From Chlorobiota bacterium (GTDB lineage: Bacteria; Bacteroidota; Bacteroidia; Bacteroidales; F082), in assembly GCA_030618545.1 (NCBI GenBank), contig JAUXDH010000008.1:1-34287 (forward strand): a DNA stretch of 34,287 nucleotides, read 5' to 3'. The notes below the pieces were generated by a model. That model did no database searches. It was not told the origin of the DNA and saw only the letters and a list, made by a program, of their open reading frames with translations. Position 1 is the first letter of the stretch, and each line of letters begins with the position of its first letter. The translations under genes were made by a program, and so were the position numbers. Of this stretch, positions 25,701-33,155 are shown piece by piece.

Positions 25701-26395
25701 AAGCAGCAGGTATCGATTTCCGCGATTACCAGGTGATTGGCGAACGCGATCGTCTTATTTCACCTCCATTCAACCTGACCGGTATGAGTTCGGCCTGGCT
25801 TGAATTTCAGCATGCCTATGCCGAAAGATGGGAGAATAAAACCGACTCACTTATAGTGTATGTCTCTGAAGATTGTGGCGTTTCATGGACACGCATATAC
25901 GCAACCGGTGAGGATGGAAATGGTAGTTTTGCCACCCACGAGCCTGTAGAAGATTTCTGGCCGGAAGTGGAATCAGATTGGTGCATGTCGGGTTGGGGCG
26001 CTTCCTGTATCGCACTTAATGTGAGTAGCTGGGCAGGAAATGATGGTGTCAGGTTCGCATTTGAAACTTACAGTCATTTTGGCAATCCTATCTTCATCGA
26101 CAATGTTACCATCAGCCAGTTCGTCGGCCAGTATGAGCCGGATGCAAGAGCTGTTGGATTGATGGTTTATCCGAATCCAAACAACGGAGTATTCAAAGTT
26201 TCTCTTCAGGAGGGTCATCAGTACGATAATCTTCAGATCGTGAATCATCTCGGACAACTTGTTCATCAGCAAAGCTTATCAGATACTGACGTTAACATTG
26301 AAGTTAATCCTGAGAATAAACTTACTTCCGGAATTTATTATTTGAGGTTGAACGGTTGGGGAGAATCAGTATCAGAAAAATTAGTTCTATACTAA
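22733..26395 (+). CDS. Giant secreted Asp-box propeller protein with PKD domains and T9SS sorting domain (copy 2)
   Basis: A 1220-residue paralogue of the preceding protein with the same architecture throughout. It has a signal peptide (MKKFTLLAVLLTAFFIGGFSQ), the conserved YPYWIEMMQDEEANFYATVE segment, a propeller of eight Asp-boxes (TYDGGEEW, TTDGGQSW, STDEGDNW, SDDAGLTF, TDDGGTTW, SEDRGLSW and variants), two PKD domains (about 769-947), a jelly-roll (about 948-1131) and a T9SS sorting domain (LMVYPNPNNGVF to SEKLVLY). The two copies can be aligned nearly end to end, with many substitutions and few gaps, so the tandem duplication is old. I use ATG at 22733; an in-frame GTG at 22724 would only add three residues before the signal. 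Function is unknown; surface binding or adhesion is the usual guess. Confidence 0.9.
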   Translation: MKKFTLLAVLLTAFFIGGFSQATYQLDESKDYSGYPYWIEMMQDEEANFYATVEAFNRYWEYREITPGSGYKPFKRWEYHWSTRIKPDGTRRPADEAIKSYFDFLATNTSRENEFEGDWTNLGPIEQPGNAGTGQPNGNGRVNAIAFHPTDVDIVYVGSPAGGLWITYDGGEEWISYTDNLPTLGVSSIAIDYTDPDIVFIGTGDRDAGDAPGMGIMKSEDGGITFEFSNDGMGNATVGRLIMHPDFHLHMIAATGNGIYKTTDGGQSWSNKKSGSFKDVVYHVNDPDILFATASGNFYRSTDEGDNWIQITSGLSSASRGVIGVSEADADVVYFHTVQGSVYAATYRSDDAGLTFTEKATSPNIMSWGCNGGSGGQGWYDLDVAVDPTNADVLYSGGVNAWKSTNGAASWSINSHWYGDCGRPAVHADCHVLEYNPLNGRLYAGNDGGVYCTDDGGTTWTELTSGLAISQVYKIGQAKTNPDKVINGYQDNGTATYLGKEDGWLTVMGGDGMDCAYDHQDDRYAYGEYYNGAGISRIFNNNNQGSISNGIGESGAWVTPIALDVTDPVTMYVGMKNIWVSHNIRSGSVQWKKISDLGSSNCAVIEQSEEDNNVFYVAHSSQTLWRTDNLLDNNPQWINLSANLPTSGVPTDLETHPGNPDILYMTLNYKVFKSEDRGLSWEDITLNLPAASTNTIEYYKNTRDGLYVGTDAGIYYKDNDMDEWALFSEGFPLAADVTEIEVYYDPEGPSGDLVRTSTYGRGLWSSPAFYSSPTSDFMANETQIPAGCAIDFFDLSGGVPHEWEWTFEGAGTTSSSERNPTGITYEEEGTFAVILTVTNPAGNDTKTITEYITVSDAMMPLVNFMSPDRVFCAPGIASFYEDSQGCPTDWLWEFEPSNVSFLEGTDENSPNPVVKFYNDEPYTVSLTVTNSAGSTTETKDDYIQAGGYAPYYSETFDLNSLSISGWEVENPDGSVTWGLYEVGGTEPGSKAAGIDFRDYQVIGERDRLISPPFNLTGMSSAWLEFQHAYAERWENKTDSLIVYVSEDCGVSWTRIYATGEDGNGSFATHEPVEDFWPEVESDWCMSGWGASCIALNVSSWAGNDGVRFAFETYSHFGNPIFIDNVTISQFVGQYEPDARAVGLMVYPNPNNGVFKVSLQEGHQYDNLQIVNHLGQLVHQQSLSDTDVNIEVNPENKLTSGIYYLRLNGWGESVSEKLVLY

Positions 26396-26578
26396 AGCAC
26401 CGTCAGAACGTATATTAAAAAGTGTAAATAATCGATCCCTATAAAAGTGCGGAGAACAGAAGAATAATGGGCTATCCTGACATTAAACATTTGATTGCCT
26501 GGTGAGCTCATTAATATATTTTAAACAACCTTAACAGAACTGCTCAGGGTTTTTAGGCTGACTAACGATTATTAACAG

Positions 26579-26586
26579 TACTTTTG
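26579..26586 (+). promoter_or_regulatory. -7 box for the third giant gene
   Basis: TACTTTTG lies 72 bases before the ATG at 26659, within the 263-bp gap after copy 2. The spacer to a TTTTTAG further upstream is too long, so the -33 box is unclear. Nothing else is recognised in this gap. Confidence 0.4.
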
Positions 26587-26658
26587 CAGGTTTTATAATG
26601 AACCGATTTCTCGGGGAATTTATTAAATACAATTAAATCTAACCTTAAAATTATTTAA

Positions 26659-29571
26659 ATGAGAAGTTTTTATGTTGCTATTCTTGGTCTCTTAATGGTG
26701 GCCATGATGCCTTTTGCTGACCTTATCGGACAGGCACAAAAGCCCACCAGAGTGATCAAGGCTGCCTATTTTGATGTTACAAAACCTTTAAGGGACATTA
26801 CCCCAATTCAACCCGGTCTCCGCGACAGGTCATGGAAGAATGACGTTATCGGGAACAAGTTTGAAGAAAATGAAGAAGTAAATGCAAATTTTACTTATAC
26901 CGGACCGGATGCTGCTTTACAGACTACCGGTTCCGGAATGCGTGCTGCTGACCCAACCGTTCACCAAAACTTTGAAGGAGTTAATAATATAAGCGGAGTT
27001 GCACCACCTGATACTGACGGGGATGTTGGACCCGACCATTACATGCAAATGGTAAACCTTGCCTTTGCTATTTACGATAAAGAAGGCGCCCTGCTATATG
27101 GTCCTGCTGACAACAGCACATTGTGGGATGGTTTTATTGGCCCATGGACAGGTACGAACGACGGTGACCCAATTGTTCTATATGATGAACAAGCCGACAG
27201 GTGGCTGGCAAGCCAGTTTGCGCTTCCGAGCAGCAATGGCCCCTGGTATGAATTGATAGCCATTTCAGCCACAGGTGACCCAATGGGCGAATGGTACCGT
27301 TATGCGTTCGAGTTTGACAGGATGCCTGATTACCCTAAGTTTGGTATATGGCCCGACGGATATTATTTTACGATCAGACAGTTTATTCCCTACGATGGCA
27401 TTGGAGTTTGCATTGCTGATCGTGATGCCATGCTCGAAGGCGATCCTGATGCAGAATTGATTTTCTTTGATATGGTAAATGCTTATGACGGACTCCTCCC
27501 TGCTGATGCTGATGGTGAAATGATGCCGCCCGAAGGCGCACCCGGTATTATACTTGGCTTGAGTTCCAGTACAACCCTTCGTATGTGGGAAGTAACCGTT
27601 GACTGGGAAAATACAGCTAATTCGACCTTGCAGGCTAAGCAGTCATTTCCTGTGGAATCTTTTAACACCAGTAATATTAATGTCAGGCAGCCCGGAACCG
27701 GCCAGTTACTGGATGTGTTGCCCTGGGCTATGAAATACAGGATACAATACCGGAACTTTGGTGATCATGAAGCACTGGTGGCCTGTCATGACGTAAATGC
27801 CGGTGCTACCCGTGCCGGAATCAGGTGGTATGAATTTCGGCAGGATGAAGATAATTCGTGGTATGTTTACCAGCAGGGAACCTATGCGCCTGATGATGGC
27901 GAAAGTCGTTGGATGGGAAGTATCGCAATGAATGCAAACGGGGACATAGCCCTTGGTTATTCTGTTTCCAGTTCGAGCACATATCCATCCATTAGAGTAG
28001 CAGGGCAGACCGCCGGAGCGCCTGAAGGGCTTGGAATACTCGATATTTCAGAAACAGAGATCTTTACCGGATCAAACTCGCAAACCGGCGTAAATCGCTG
28101 GGGTGATTATTCCAGCATGAGGATTGATCCGAGCGACCAAAATACATTCTGGTACACTACGGAATACTCTAAAGGTGGATGGAACTGGAGAACAAGAATC
28201 GCTTCCTTCGGTTTTGCACAGGAACCTGTTTCTGATTTCAGCTCCAATGAAATTATTATTCCTGTGGGAGAAGATGTAAACTTTACTGACCTTACCTCCG
28301 GAATTCCAACAGCATGGGACTGGACCTTCAATGGAGGTGATCCGGAAACTTCAGATGTTAAAAATCCACAGGAAATATTTTACAATACCGAAGGTTCATT
28401 TGATGTTAAACTGGTTTCTTCAAACGACCTTGGCATCGACAGTGTTCTTAAAGAAGAATTTATTACTGCCAGCACTACTATCCTGCCGGATATAGATTTT
28501 GATGTCAGTAATGATTTTGTTTGCCTTGGAGAAGAGGTGGAATTTGAAGACCTGACCACGCATGTGCCGATTCAATGGCAGTGGGAATTTGAACCCTCTA
28601 CTGTGCAATTTATTGATGGTACCGATCAAAACAGCCAGAATCCAAAGGTTATCTTTACGGAAGCAGCCCTTTATACTGTTACCCTCACTGCATGGAACCT
28701 GAATGGTGAGTCGTCTCTGACCAGGGAAGATTATATCGCAGCCGGTGGTTATATGCCTTATTACAGAGAAACATTTGAACAAAACAGCTTTAAGGATGCC
28801 TCCTGGACTGTCGAAAATCCTGATGGCGATGTTACCTGGGAATTATATGAAACTGCCGGAACCAACCCCGGTAATTTCTCTGCCGGTATCGATTTCAGCA
28901 TTTACCAGAAGATTGGCGAAAGAGACCGGCTGATCTCTCCTTCGTTCAATTTAACAGGCATGAGTTCTGCTGTACTTGAATTCGAGCATGCTTATTCCAA
29001 ACTTCATGATAATTTCACCGATTCATTGCTCATCTATGTAGCAAAAGACTGTAATGACGATTGGGTAAGGATAGCTTCATTTGGTGAAGACGGCAGTGGC
29101 AACTTCGCTACCCAGGAGCCGATGGAAGATTTCTGGCCACAATCATCTGATGATTGGTGCCTGGCAGGATGGGGAGCAGGTTGCTTCGCAGTGGATCTTA
29201 CAGAATGGACCGGAGAATCAGGCGTGCGTATCGCCTTCGAATCTTATTCCTACTTTGGTAATCCAATGTTTGTAGATAATGTATCCATCAGCCAGTTTGT
29301 AGGTACGGTAGAAAATGAACTGGAATCTGAAGAAGTCAGTGTGTATCCAAATCCTGCAAACGGAACATTCAATGTTGTTCTGCCCGAAGGTTCTGGTTAT
29401 ACCGGGTTGAATATTGTCAACTTCCTGGGACAATCCGTTTATTCGGCAAACCTGTCCGAAACTGACAGGAACGTATCGATTAATCCTGAGGCCAACTGGA
29501 CCAAGGGAATCTATTTTGTGCGTTTGACAGGAAATGGTATTTCAACAACTAAAAAAATAATCCTGAATTAG
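26659..29571 (+). CDS. Giant secreted protein with unassigned head, PKD domains, jelly-roll and T9SS sorting domain (head type B, copy 1)
   Basis: A 970-residue cargo protein. A signal peptide ends near residue 25 (DLIGQAQ). The head (about 75-520) differs from that of the two upstream proteins and lacks canonical Asp-boxes. It has a conserved opening, GVAPPDTDGDVGPDHYMQMVN, and closes with NRWGDYSSMRIDPSDQNTFW; alternating hydrophobic strands and aromatic turns suggest a beta-propeller. From residue 522 on it matches the chassis of the neighbours: PKD 1 (522-606), PKD 2 (607-696, with VCLGEEVEF), jelly-roll (697-880, with GERDRLISPSFNL and GWGAGCFAV), then the T9SS type A domain (889-970, VSVYPNPANGTF to KKIILN). 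I cannot name the head family or its ligand. Confidence 0.88.
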   Translation: MRSFYVAILGLLMVAMMPFADLIGQAQKPTRVIKAAYFDVTKPLRDITPIQPGLRDRSWKNDVIGNKFEENEEVNANFTYTGPDAALQTTGSGMRAADPTVHQNFEGVNNISGVAPPDTDGDVGPDHYMQMVNLAFAIYDKEGALLYGPADNSTLWDGFIGPWTGTNDGDPIVLYDEQADRWLASQFALPSSNGPWYELIAISATGDPMGEWYRYAFEFDRMPDYPKFGIWPDGYYFTIRQFIPYDGIGVCIADRDAMLEGDPDAELIFFDMVNAYDGLLPADADGEMMPPEGAPGIILGLSSSTTLRMWEVTVDWENTANSTLQAKQSFPVESFNTSNINVRQPGTGQLLDVLPWAMKYRIQYRNFGDHEALVACHDVNAGATRAGIRWYEFRQDEDNSWYVYQQGTYAPDDGESRWMGSIAMNANGDIALGYSVSSSSTYPSIRVAGQTAGAPEGLGILDISETEIFTGSNSQTGVNRWGDYSSMRIDPSDQNTFWYTTEYSKGGWNWRTRIASFGFAQEPVSDFSSNEIIIPVGEDVNFTDLTSGIPTAWDWTFNGGDPETSDVKNPQEIFYNTEGSFDVKLVSSNDLGIDSVLKEEFITASTTILPDIDFDVSNDFVCLGEEVEFEDLTTHVPIQWQWEFEPSTVQFIDGTDQNSQNPKVIFTEAALYTVTLTAWNLNGESSLTREDYIAAGGYMPYYRETFEQNSFKDASWTVENPDGDVTWELYETAGTNPGNFSAGIDFSIYQKIGERDRLISPSFNLTGMSSAVLEFEHAYSKLHDNFTDSLLIYVAKDCNDDWVRIASFGEDGSGNFATQEPMEDFWPQSSDDWCLAGWGAGCFAVDLTEWTGESGVRIAFESYSYFGNPMFVDNVSISQFVGTVENELESEEVSVYPNPANGTFNVVLPEGSGYTGLNIVNFLGQSVYSANLSETDRNVSINPEANWTKGIYFVRLTGNGISTTKKIILN

Positions 29572-29611
29572 TCATCAGGATAAACAAATAGTAAAAAGCT
29601 GTTCGATCGCT

Positions 29612-29781
29612 AAGCACCAACGGTGCGTAAATCAATAGCCCCGAGCGTATGCCTGCCAAAGCGAAGCGGCAGACAGGCAGCTCGGGGTTTTTATCAGAAA
29701 TAGTCAGCAAGCCCCATCGGGGTGAAATCATTAATCCCAAACATAACGTTCGTCATATTTTATTTCATGTTCATTTAAAAG
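29612..29781. repeat. IS200/IS605-type 3'-end repeat, copy 1
   Basis: It matches the segment at 34070-34210 over its whole length apart from point changes and one 30-nt insertion. Shared landmarks in order: AAGCACCAACGGTGCG, a GCCCCGAG...CTCGGGG hairpin, a CCCCATCGGGG hairpin, then ATTAATCCC and ATAACGTTCGTCATAT. Read on the minus strand, the distal part encodes a transposase C-terminus (see the separate entry). Confidence 0.75.
29650..29679. mobile_element. 30-nt palindromic insertion nested in a hairpin loop
   Basis: These 30 bases, beginning TGCCTGCC and ending GGCAGACAGGCA, interrupt the loop of the GCCCCGAG/CTCGGGG hairpin. The copy at 34070 has AGTAG where this copy has CGTA, the insert, then G. 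The insert is itself a near palindrome and so could be a minimal dispersed element. Confidence 0.6.
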
Positions 29782-29802
29782 AGCTCGGTTTTGATTTCGC
29801 AC
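29731..29802 (-). pseudogene. Remnant of IS200/IS605-type (Y1) transposase C-terminus, copy 1
   Basis: The minus strand reads ...ALLNEHEIKYDERYVWD and a stop at 29731-29733. The last nine residues, KYDERYVWD, are identical to the remnant at 34160. This matches the C-terminal end of small IS200/IS605-type transposases as I remember it (...EYxxxLKxFEIEYDEKYLW). Upstream sequence on this strand loses similarity after about 20 codons, so only the tail remains. Confidence 0.6.
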
Positions 29803-29835
29803 CTTTGGCGCTTTTCCATACTTTGATATATTCGT

Positions 29836-29893
29836 CTCAGGGCTTAACGCCCAGAGCTATTGATGTCACCCCGTTGGGGCTCTCTCAATTCAA
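29836..29893. repeat. Further palindromic repeat fragment
   Basis: CTCAGGGC-TTAAC-style arms (CTCAGGGC and GCCCAGAG) are followed by CTATTGATGTCACCCCGTTGGGGCT. The CCCCGTTGGGG hairpin resembles the CCCCATCGGGG hairpin of the two larger repeats. It is probably another piece of the same family. Confidence 0.45.
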
Positions 29894-29911
29894 CTGATTC
29901 AACCGTGAGAA

Positions 29912-29957
29912 GCCACAAATGCCCGAATGAAAGACGAATGATTCGTGCATTCGTGGC
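29912..29957. repeat. Inverted repeat of the GCCACAAA/TTCGTGGC type
   Basis: Seventeen-base arms at 29912-29928 and 29941-29957 pair with two mismatches, the same arm length and the same GCCAC...GTGGC ends as the repeat at 1584-1630. Confidence 0.55.
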
Positions 29958-30009
29958 TCGATATTTTCCCGGAACACCATCCTCAAAGCGCCAATCTAAT
30001 TCCGGTTAT

Positions 30010-30135
30010 ACCAATTGTTTTTCATAATGCGTTATAGATATTTATGAAAATTACAATGGTTAATGCCGATATAAATTTGAAGTGGCTTTAGGAGTGTAGC
30101 GAACTAAAGGCGCATTTCAAATTATAATCGGTATT
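30010..30135. repeat. Two adjacent hairpins, possible miniature element
   Basis: Hairpin 1: ACCAATTGTTTTTCATAA (30010-30027) against TTATGAAAATTACAATGGT (30042-30060). Hairpin 2: AATGCCGATATAAATTTGAA from 30062 against TTCAAATTATAATCGGTATT ending at 30135, with an inner CTTTAG/CTAAAG stem. The pair is AT-rich, has no coding frame, and lies just upstream of the last giant gene. It could be a miniature inverted-repeat element. Confidence 0.5.
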
Positions 30136-30155
30136 ATTCCTCCATTCCAATTCAT

Positions 30156-30163
30156 TATATTTG
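30156..30163 (+). promoter_or_regulatory. -7 box for the fourth giant gene
   Basis: TATATTTG matches TAnnTTTG and lies 53 bases before the ATG at 30217. No clear -33 box is seen. It follows directly after the paired hairpins, so the repeat may have supplied or disturbed upstream promoter sequence. Confidence 0.4.
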
Positions 30164-30216
30164 TAAATCCGATCGGGCCCTCTCTTTCGGGATATCTTCC
30201 AATTAAAAAAACCTTC

Positions 30217-33120
30217 ATGAAAAAGCTTTTCTTTATCGTTAGCATACTAACCCTTGGATTTGTCAATCAAATGATTTCCCAGCATCTGCAGCCTGAGCGT
30301 GGTATAGCTCACAAGCACGCGACAGTTAAGGTATCCGATATCGAGCAGACAGCCGGTGATGGTGAAATTAAACTCAAAACGCCAAATCCCCACTGGCAGC
30401 CCCCCGATTGGAATTATGACAGGGAGAAGGTAATTTACCGGCAACCGGAGGCAGAATTGCACCAGCGATCAATTGGGATAAGAGAAGCCTCTCCCCTGCC
30501 CGACACCACATTTGCCGGTCTGGTTGACAACAATACTTCTATCCCACCGGATGTGAACGGAGCCGCGGGTCCTGACAACCTGATGCAGACATTGAACACT
30601 GAGGTAAGGATTTCCGACAAGGATGGCCAGCCCCTCTTTACGACCACACTCTCGGCTTTCTGGAGTGACTTGCCGGGATCGGGGAGCACATTTGATCCCA
30701 GGATCGTATATGACCCCTATCTCGATTGTTGGATCATGGTCACACCCAGCGGCTCAGGGGTTCAGTCAAAAATCTTCTTCGCCATCAGCACATCTACTGA
30801 CCCACTCGGCGATTGGAATATGTACTGGTTTGATCCAGACACCAGCAACCAGACCTGGTTTGATTATCCTAACCTGGGATTCAATAAAAACTGGATCAGC
30901 ATTGGCGGCATCCAGCGCGATTCACAGTTTGATGCCATCGACTATGTGGTTTTCGCCATTGATAAAATGGCTGCTTATAATGGGGAAGACAATCCCACAG
31001 TCAGCAGATTCACTACCCAGTTGGGATCAGCTATTGTACCTTCATTTACTTACGATCCGCAATTGGAAGAACTGTACCTGATTTCTACAGGTGATGGAAA
31101 TGATGAGGGTTATGGATATGTAAACCTGTTTAAGCTTAGCGGCCCTGTTAACGAACCCACCCTCGAAATGTTGGGCGCTGCAGGTGTGCCTGAGCCATGG
31201 GAGAACTGGTCATACGAATACCATGGCGATTTTCTGCCACAACTGGGAAGTGAAACCCTCAATTCAGTTGATGCCAGGATGCATACCATGATCACCAGAA
31301 ACAACAAGCTTTGGGCAGTTCACCACATTTACCTTCCGGCAGACGACCCTGAAAGGTGCGCGGTGCAATGGTGGTGCTTCGATACCACGGGTGTTATCCT
31401 GGAGAGAGACAGAATCGACGATCCGGATAATGGCTTTTCGTTTGCATACCCCAGCATAGCTGTCAATGCCAATGAAGATATAATGATCGGTCACGGTGTT
31501 TTCTCAAGCTCTCAGTATGCAGGTGCAGGATATTCGTTCAAGGCTTATTATGATGATGCAAACACAACCAGGGATTTTTATGAATACAAAGCCGGCCTGG
31601 CACCCTACTACAAAACCTATGGCGGCGACAGGAACCGCTGGGGAGACTATTCTGCTGTATTTGTGGATCCGGATCATGATGTCAATTTCTGGGCCATGCA
31701 CGAATACGCTGAACTCCCGGGCACACAGGACCAGTGGGGTACCTGGTGGGCGTACTACCGGCCTTCGTTTCCTCCCCAGGCTGATTTTGTATCGGATGAG
31801 ATACTCATCCCGGTAGGTGAAACAGTAAACTTTACCGACCTTACCCTGGGAATCCCTGAAACATGGAGCTGGACTTTTGAAGGTGCGATACCGGAAGTGT
31901 CTGATGTGCAAAATCCACAGGACATTCTTTATGAATCTGACGGCGTTTTTGACGTCACCTTAATTGTTTCCAACGAATTGGGAACAGATACCATCATCAG
32001 GGAAGGATGGATTACAGCAAGCTCAACCATATTACCTGAAGTCAACTTTGAAGCTGACTTCACAGTTCCATGCACCGAGGATACGGTTTCATTCTCTGAT
32101 CTTACCAAATATTCCCCGATCCAGTGGAACTGGGAATTTGAGCCATCAACCGTTACATTTGTGAATGGCACAGATGAAAGCAGCCGGAACCCACAGCTTG
32201 TCTTTGATGAGGCTGGTAGCTATACCGTCACGCTTAGCTGTTGGAATCTAAATGGGAGTTCAGATCAGACAAAACCGGATATGATCGCGGCAGGAGGTTA
32301 TGAGCCCTTTTACAGAGAAACATTTGAGAGCGCAACTTTCAAAAGCGAGGACTGGACCATCGAAAATCCGGATAAAGATGTCACCTGGGAATTTTTTGAA
32401 ACAGGGGGAACTGCACCTGGCCTGATCTCCGCGGGAATAGATTTTAGCAAGTATTTTAAGATAGGGGAAAAGGACCGTCTGATCTCACCACTTTTTAATC
32501 TCGAAAACCTGTCTGCAGCCTACCTGCAATTCCAGCATGCTTATGCCAAACGCCACGAAGACTTCACTGACTCTCTGCTGGTGTACATCTCTGATGATTG
32601 TGGAATTACCTGGACTAAAGTATTTTTTGGCGGTGAAGATGGAAGCGGCAACTTTGCAACCCATGAGCCCGCGGACGGGTTCTGGCCATCAATCAGCAGC
32701 GACTGGTGCATGTGGGGCTGGGGAGCTTCCTGCATCAGCATTGATTTATCACCATGGAGCGGCAAATCAAACATAAGGATCGCGTTTGAATCCTGGAGCG
32801 CTTTCGGCAACCCTATGTTTATCGATAACATCGAGATCGGGCAGTTTGTTGGACTGGAGGACATGGGAACCCACGATGAGGAGGTATTGATCTATCCAAA
32901 TCCGGCTGATGATGGTTTCAATATTTTGCTAACAATTCCCGGCAAGTTTCGTAAAGCAGAATTGGTAAACCACCTGGGTCAATTAGTTTATTCCAGGGTA
33001 CTGGACACTTCGCGAAAGCAAATGAGAATCCCAAGGGGAAAGGATTGGGCAACAGGTGTGTATTTCCTTACCCTCTCCGGAAGGGATGTCAGGGTAGTCA
33101 AAAAGATCAGTTTTTATTAA
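30217..33120 (+). CDS. Giant secreted protein with unassigned head, PKD domains, jelly-roll and T9SS sorting domain (head type B, copy 2)
   Basis: A 967-residue relative of the preceding protein. A signal peptide ends near NQMISQ (residue 22). The head (about 95-515) has the type B opening, NTSIPPDVNGAAGPDNLMQTLN, and ending, NRWGDYSAVFVDPDHDVNFW. The chassis follows: PKD 1 (518-603, QADFVSDEILIPVGETVNF), PKD 2 (604-693), jelly-roll (694-878, with GEKDRLISPLFNL and WGWGASCISI), and a T9SS sorting domain (888-967, VLIYPNPADDGF to VKKISFY). The heads of the two type B proteins are clearly more divergent from each other than the chassis parts are. It is last in the secreted-protein row, 35 bases before rsmE. 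Its role is unknown; extracellular binding is the most likely guess. Confidence 0.88.
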   Translation: MKKLFFIVSILTLGFVNQMISQHLQPERGIAHKHATVKVSDIEQTAGDGEIKLKTPNPHWQPPDWNYDREKVIYRQPEAELHQRSIGIREASPLPDTTFAGLVDNNTSIPPDVNGAAGPDNLMQTLNTEVRISDKDGQPLFTTTLSAFWSDLPGSGSTFDPRIVYDPYLDCWIMVTPSGSGVQSKIFFAISTSTDPLGDWNMYWFDPDTSNQTWFDYPNLGFNKNWISIGGIQRDSQFDAIDYVVFAIDKMAAYNGEDNPTVSRFTTQLGSAIVPSFTYDPQLEELYLISTGDGNDEGYGYVNLFKLSGPVNEPTLEMLGAAGVPEPWENWSYEYHGDFLPQLGSETLNSVDARMHTMITRNNKLWAVHHIYLPADDPERCAVQWWCFDTTGVILERDRIDDPDNGFSFAYPSIAVNANEDIMIGHGVFSSSQYAGAGYSFKAYYDDANTTRDFYEYKAGLAPYYKTYGGDRNRWGDYSAVFVDPDHDVNFWAMHEYAELPGTQDQWGTWWAYYRPSFPPQADFVSDEILIPVGETVNFTDLTLGIPETWSWTFEGAIPEVSDVQNPQDILYESDGVFDVTLIVSNELGTDTIIREGWITASSTILPEVNFEADFTVPCTEDTVSFSDLTKYSPIQWNWEFEPSTVTFVNGTDESSRNPQLVFDEAGSYTVTLSCWNLNGSSDQTKPDMIAAGGYEPFYRETFESATFKSEDWTIENPDKDVTWEFFETGGTAPGLISAGIDFSKYFKIGEKDRLISPLFNLENLSAAYLQFQHAYAKRHEDFTDSLLVYISDDCGITWTKVFFGGEDGSGNFATHEPADGFWPSISSDWCMWGWGASCISIDLSPWSGKSNIRIAFESWSAFGNPMFIDNIEIGQFVGLEDMGTHDEEVLIYPNPADDGFNILLTIPGKFRKAELVNHLGQLVYSRVLDTSRKQMRIPRGKDWATGVYFLTLSGRDVRVVKKISFY

Positions 33121-33155
33121 ACTTTGTGTCACACTTCAAAATAAATCCATGAATC

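Noticed and set aside
29649-29897. 82-residue frame in the gap after the third giant gene
   Set aside because: It runs entirely through the IS200/IS605-type repeat and the palindromic fragments that follow; the coding signal there is on the other strand.
30623-31081. 152-residue plus-strand frame inside the fourth giant gene
   Set aside because: It is a frame-shifted shadow of the head domain, with low-complexity Ser/His-rich sequence and no start context.
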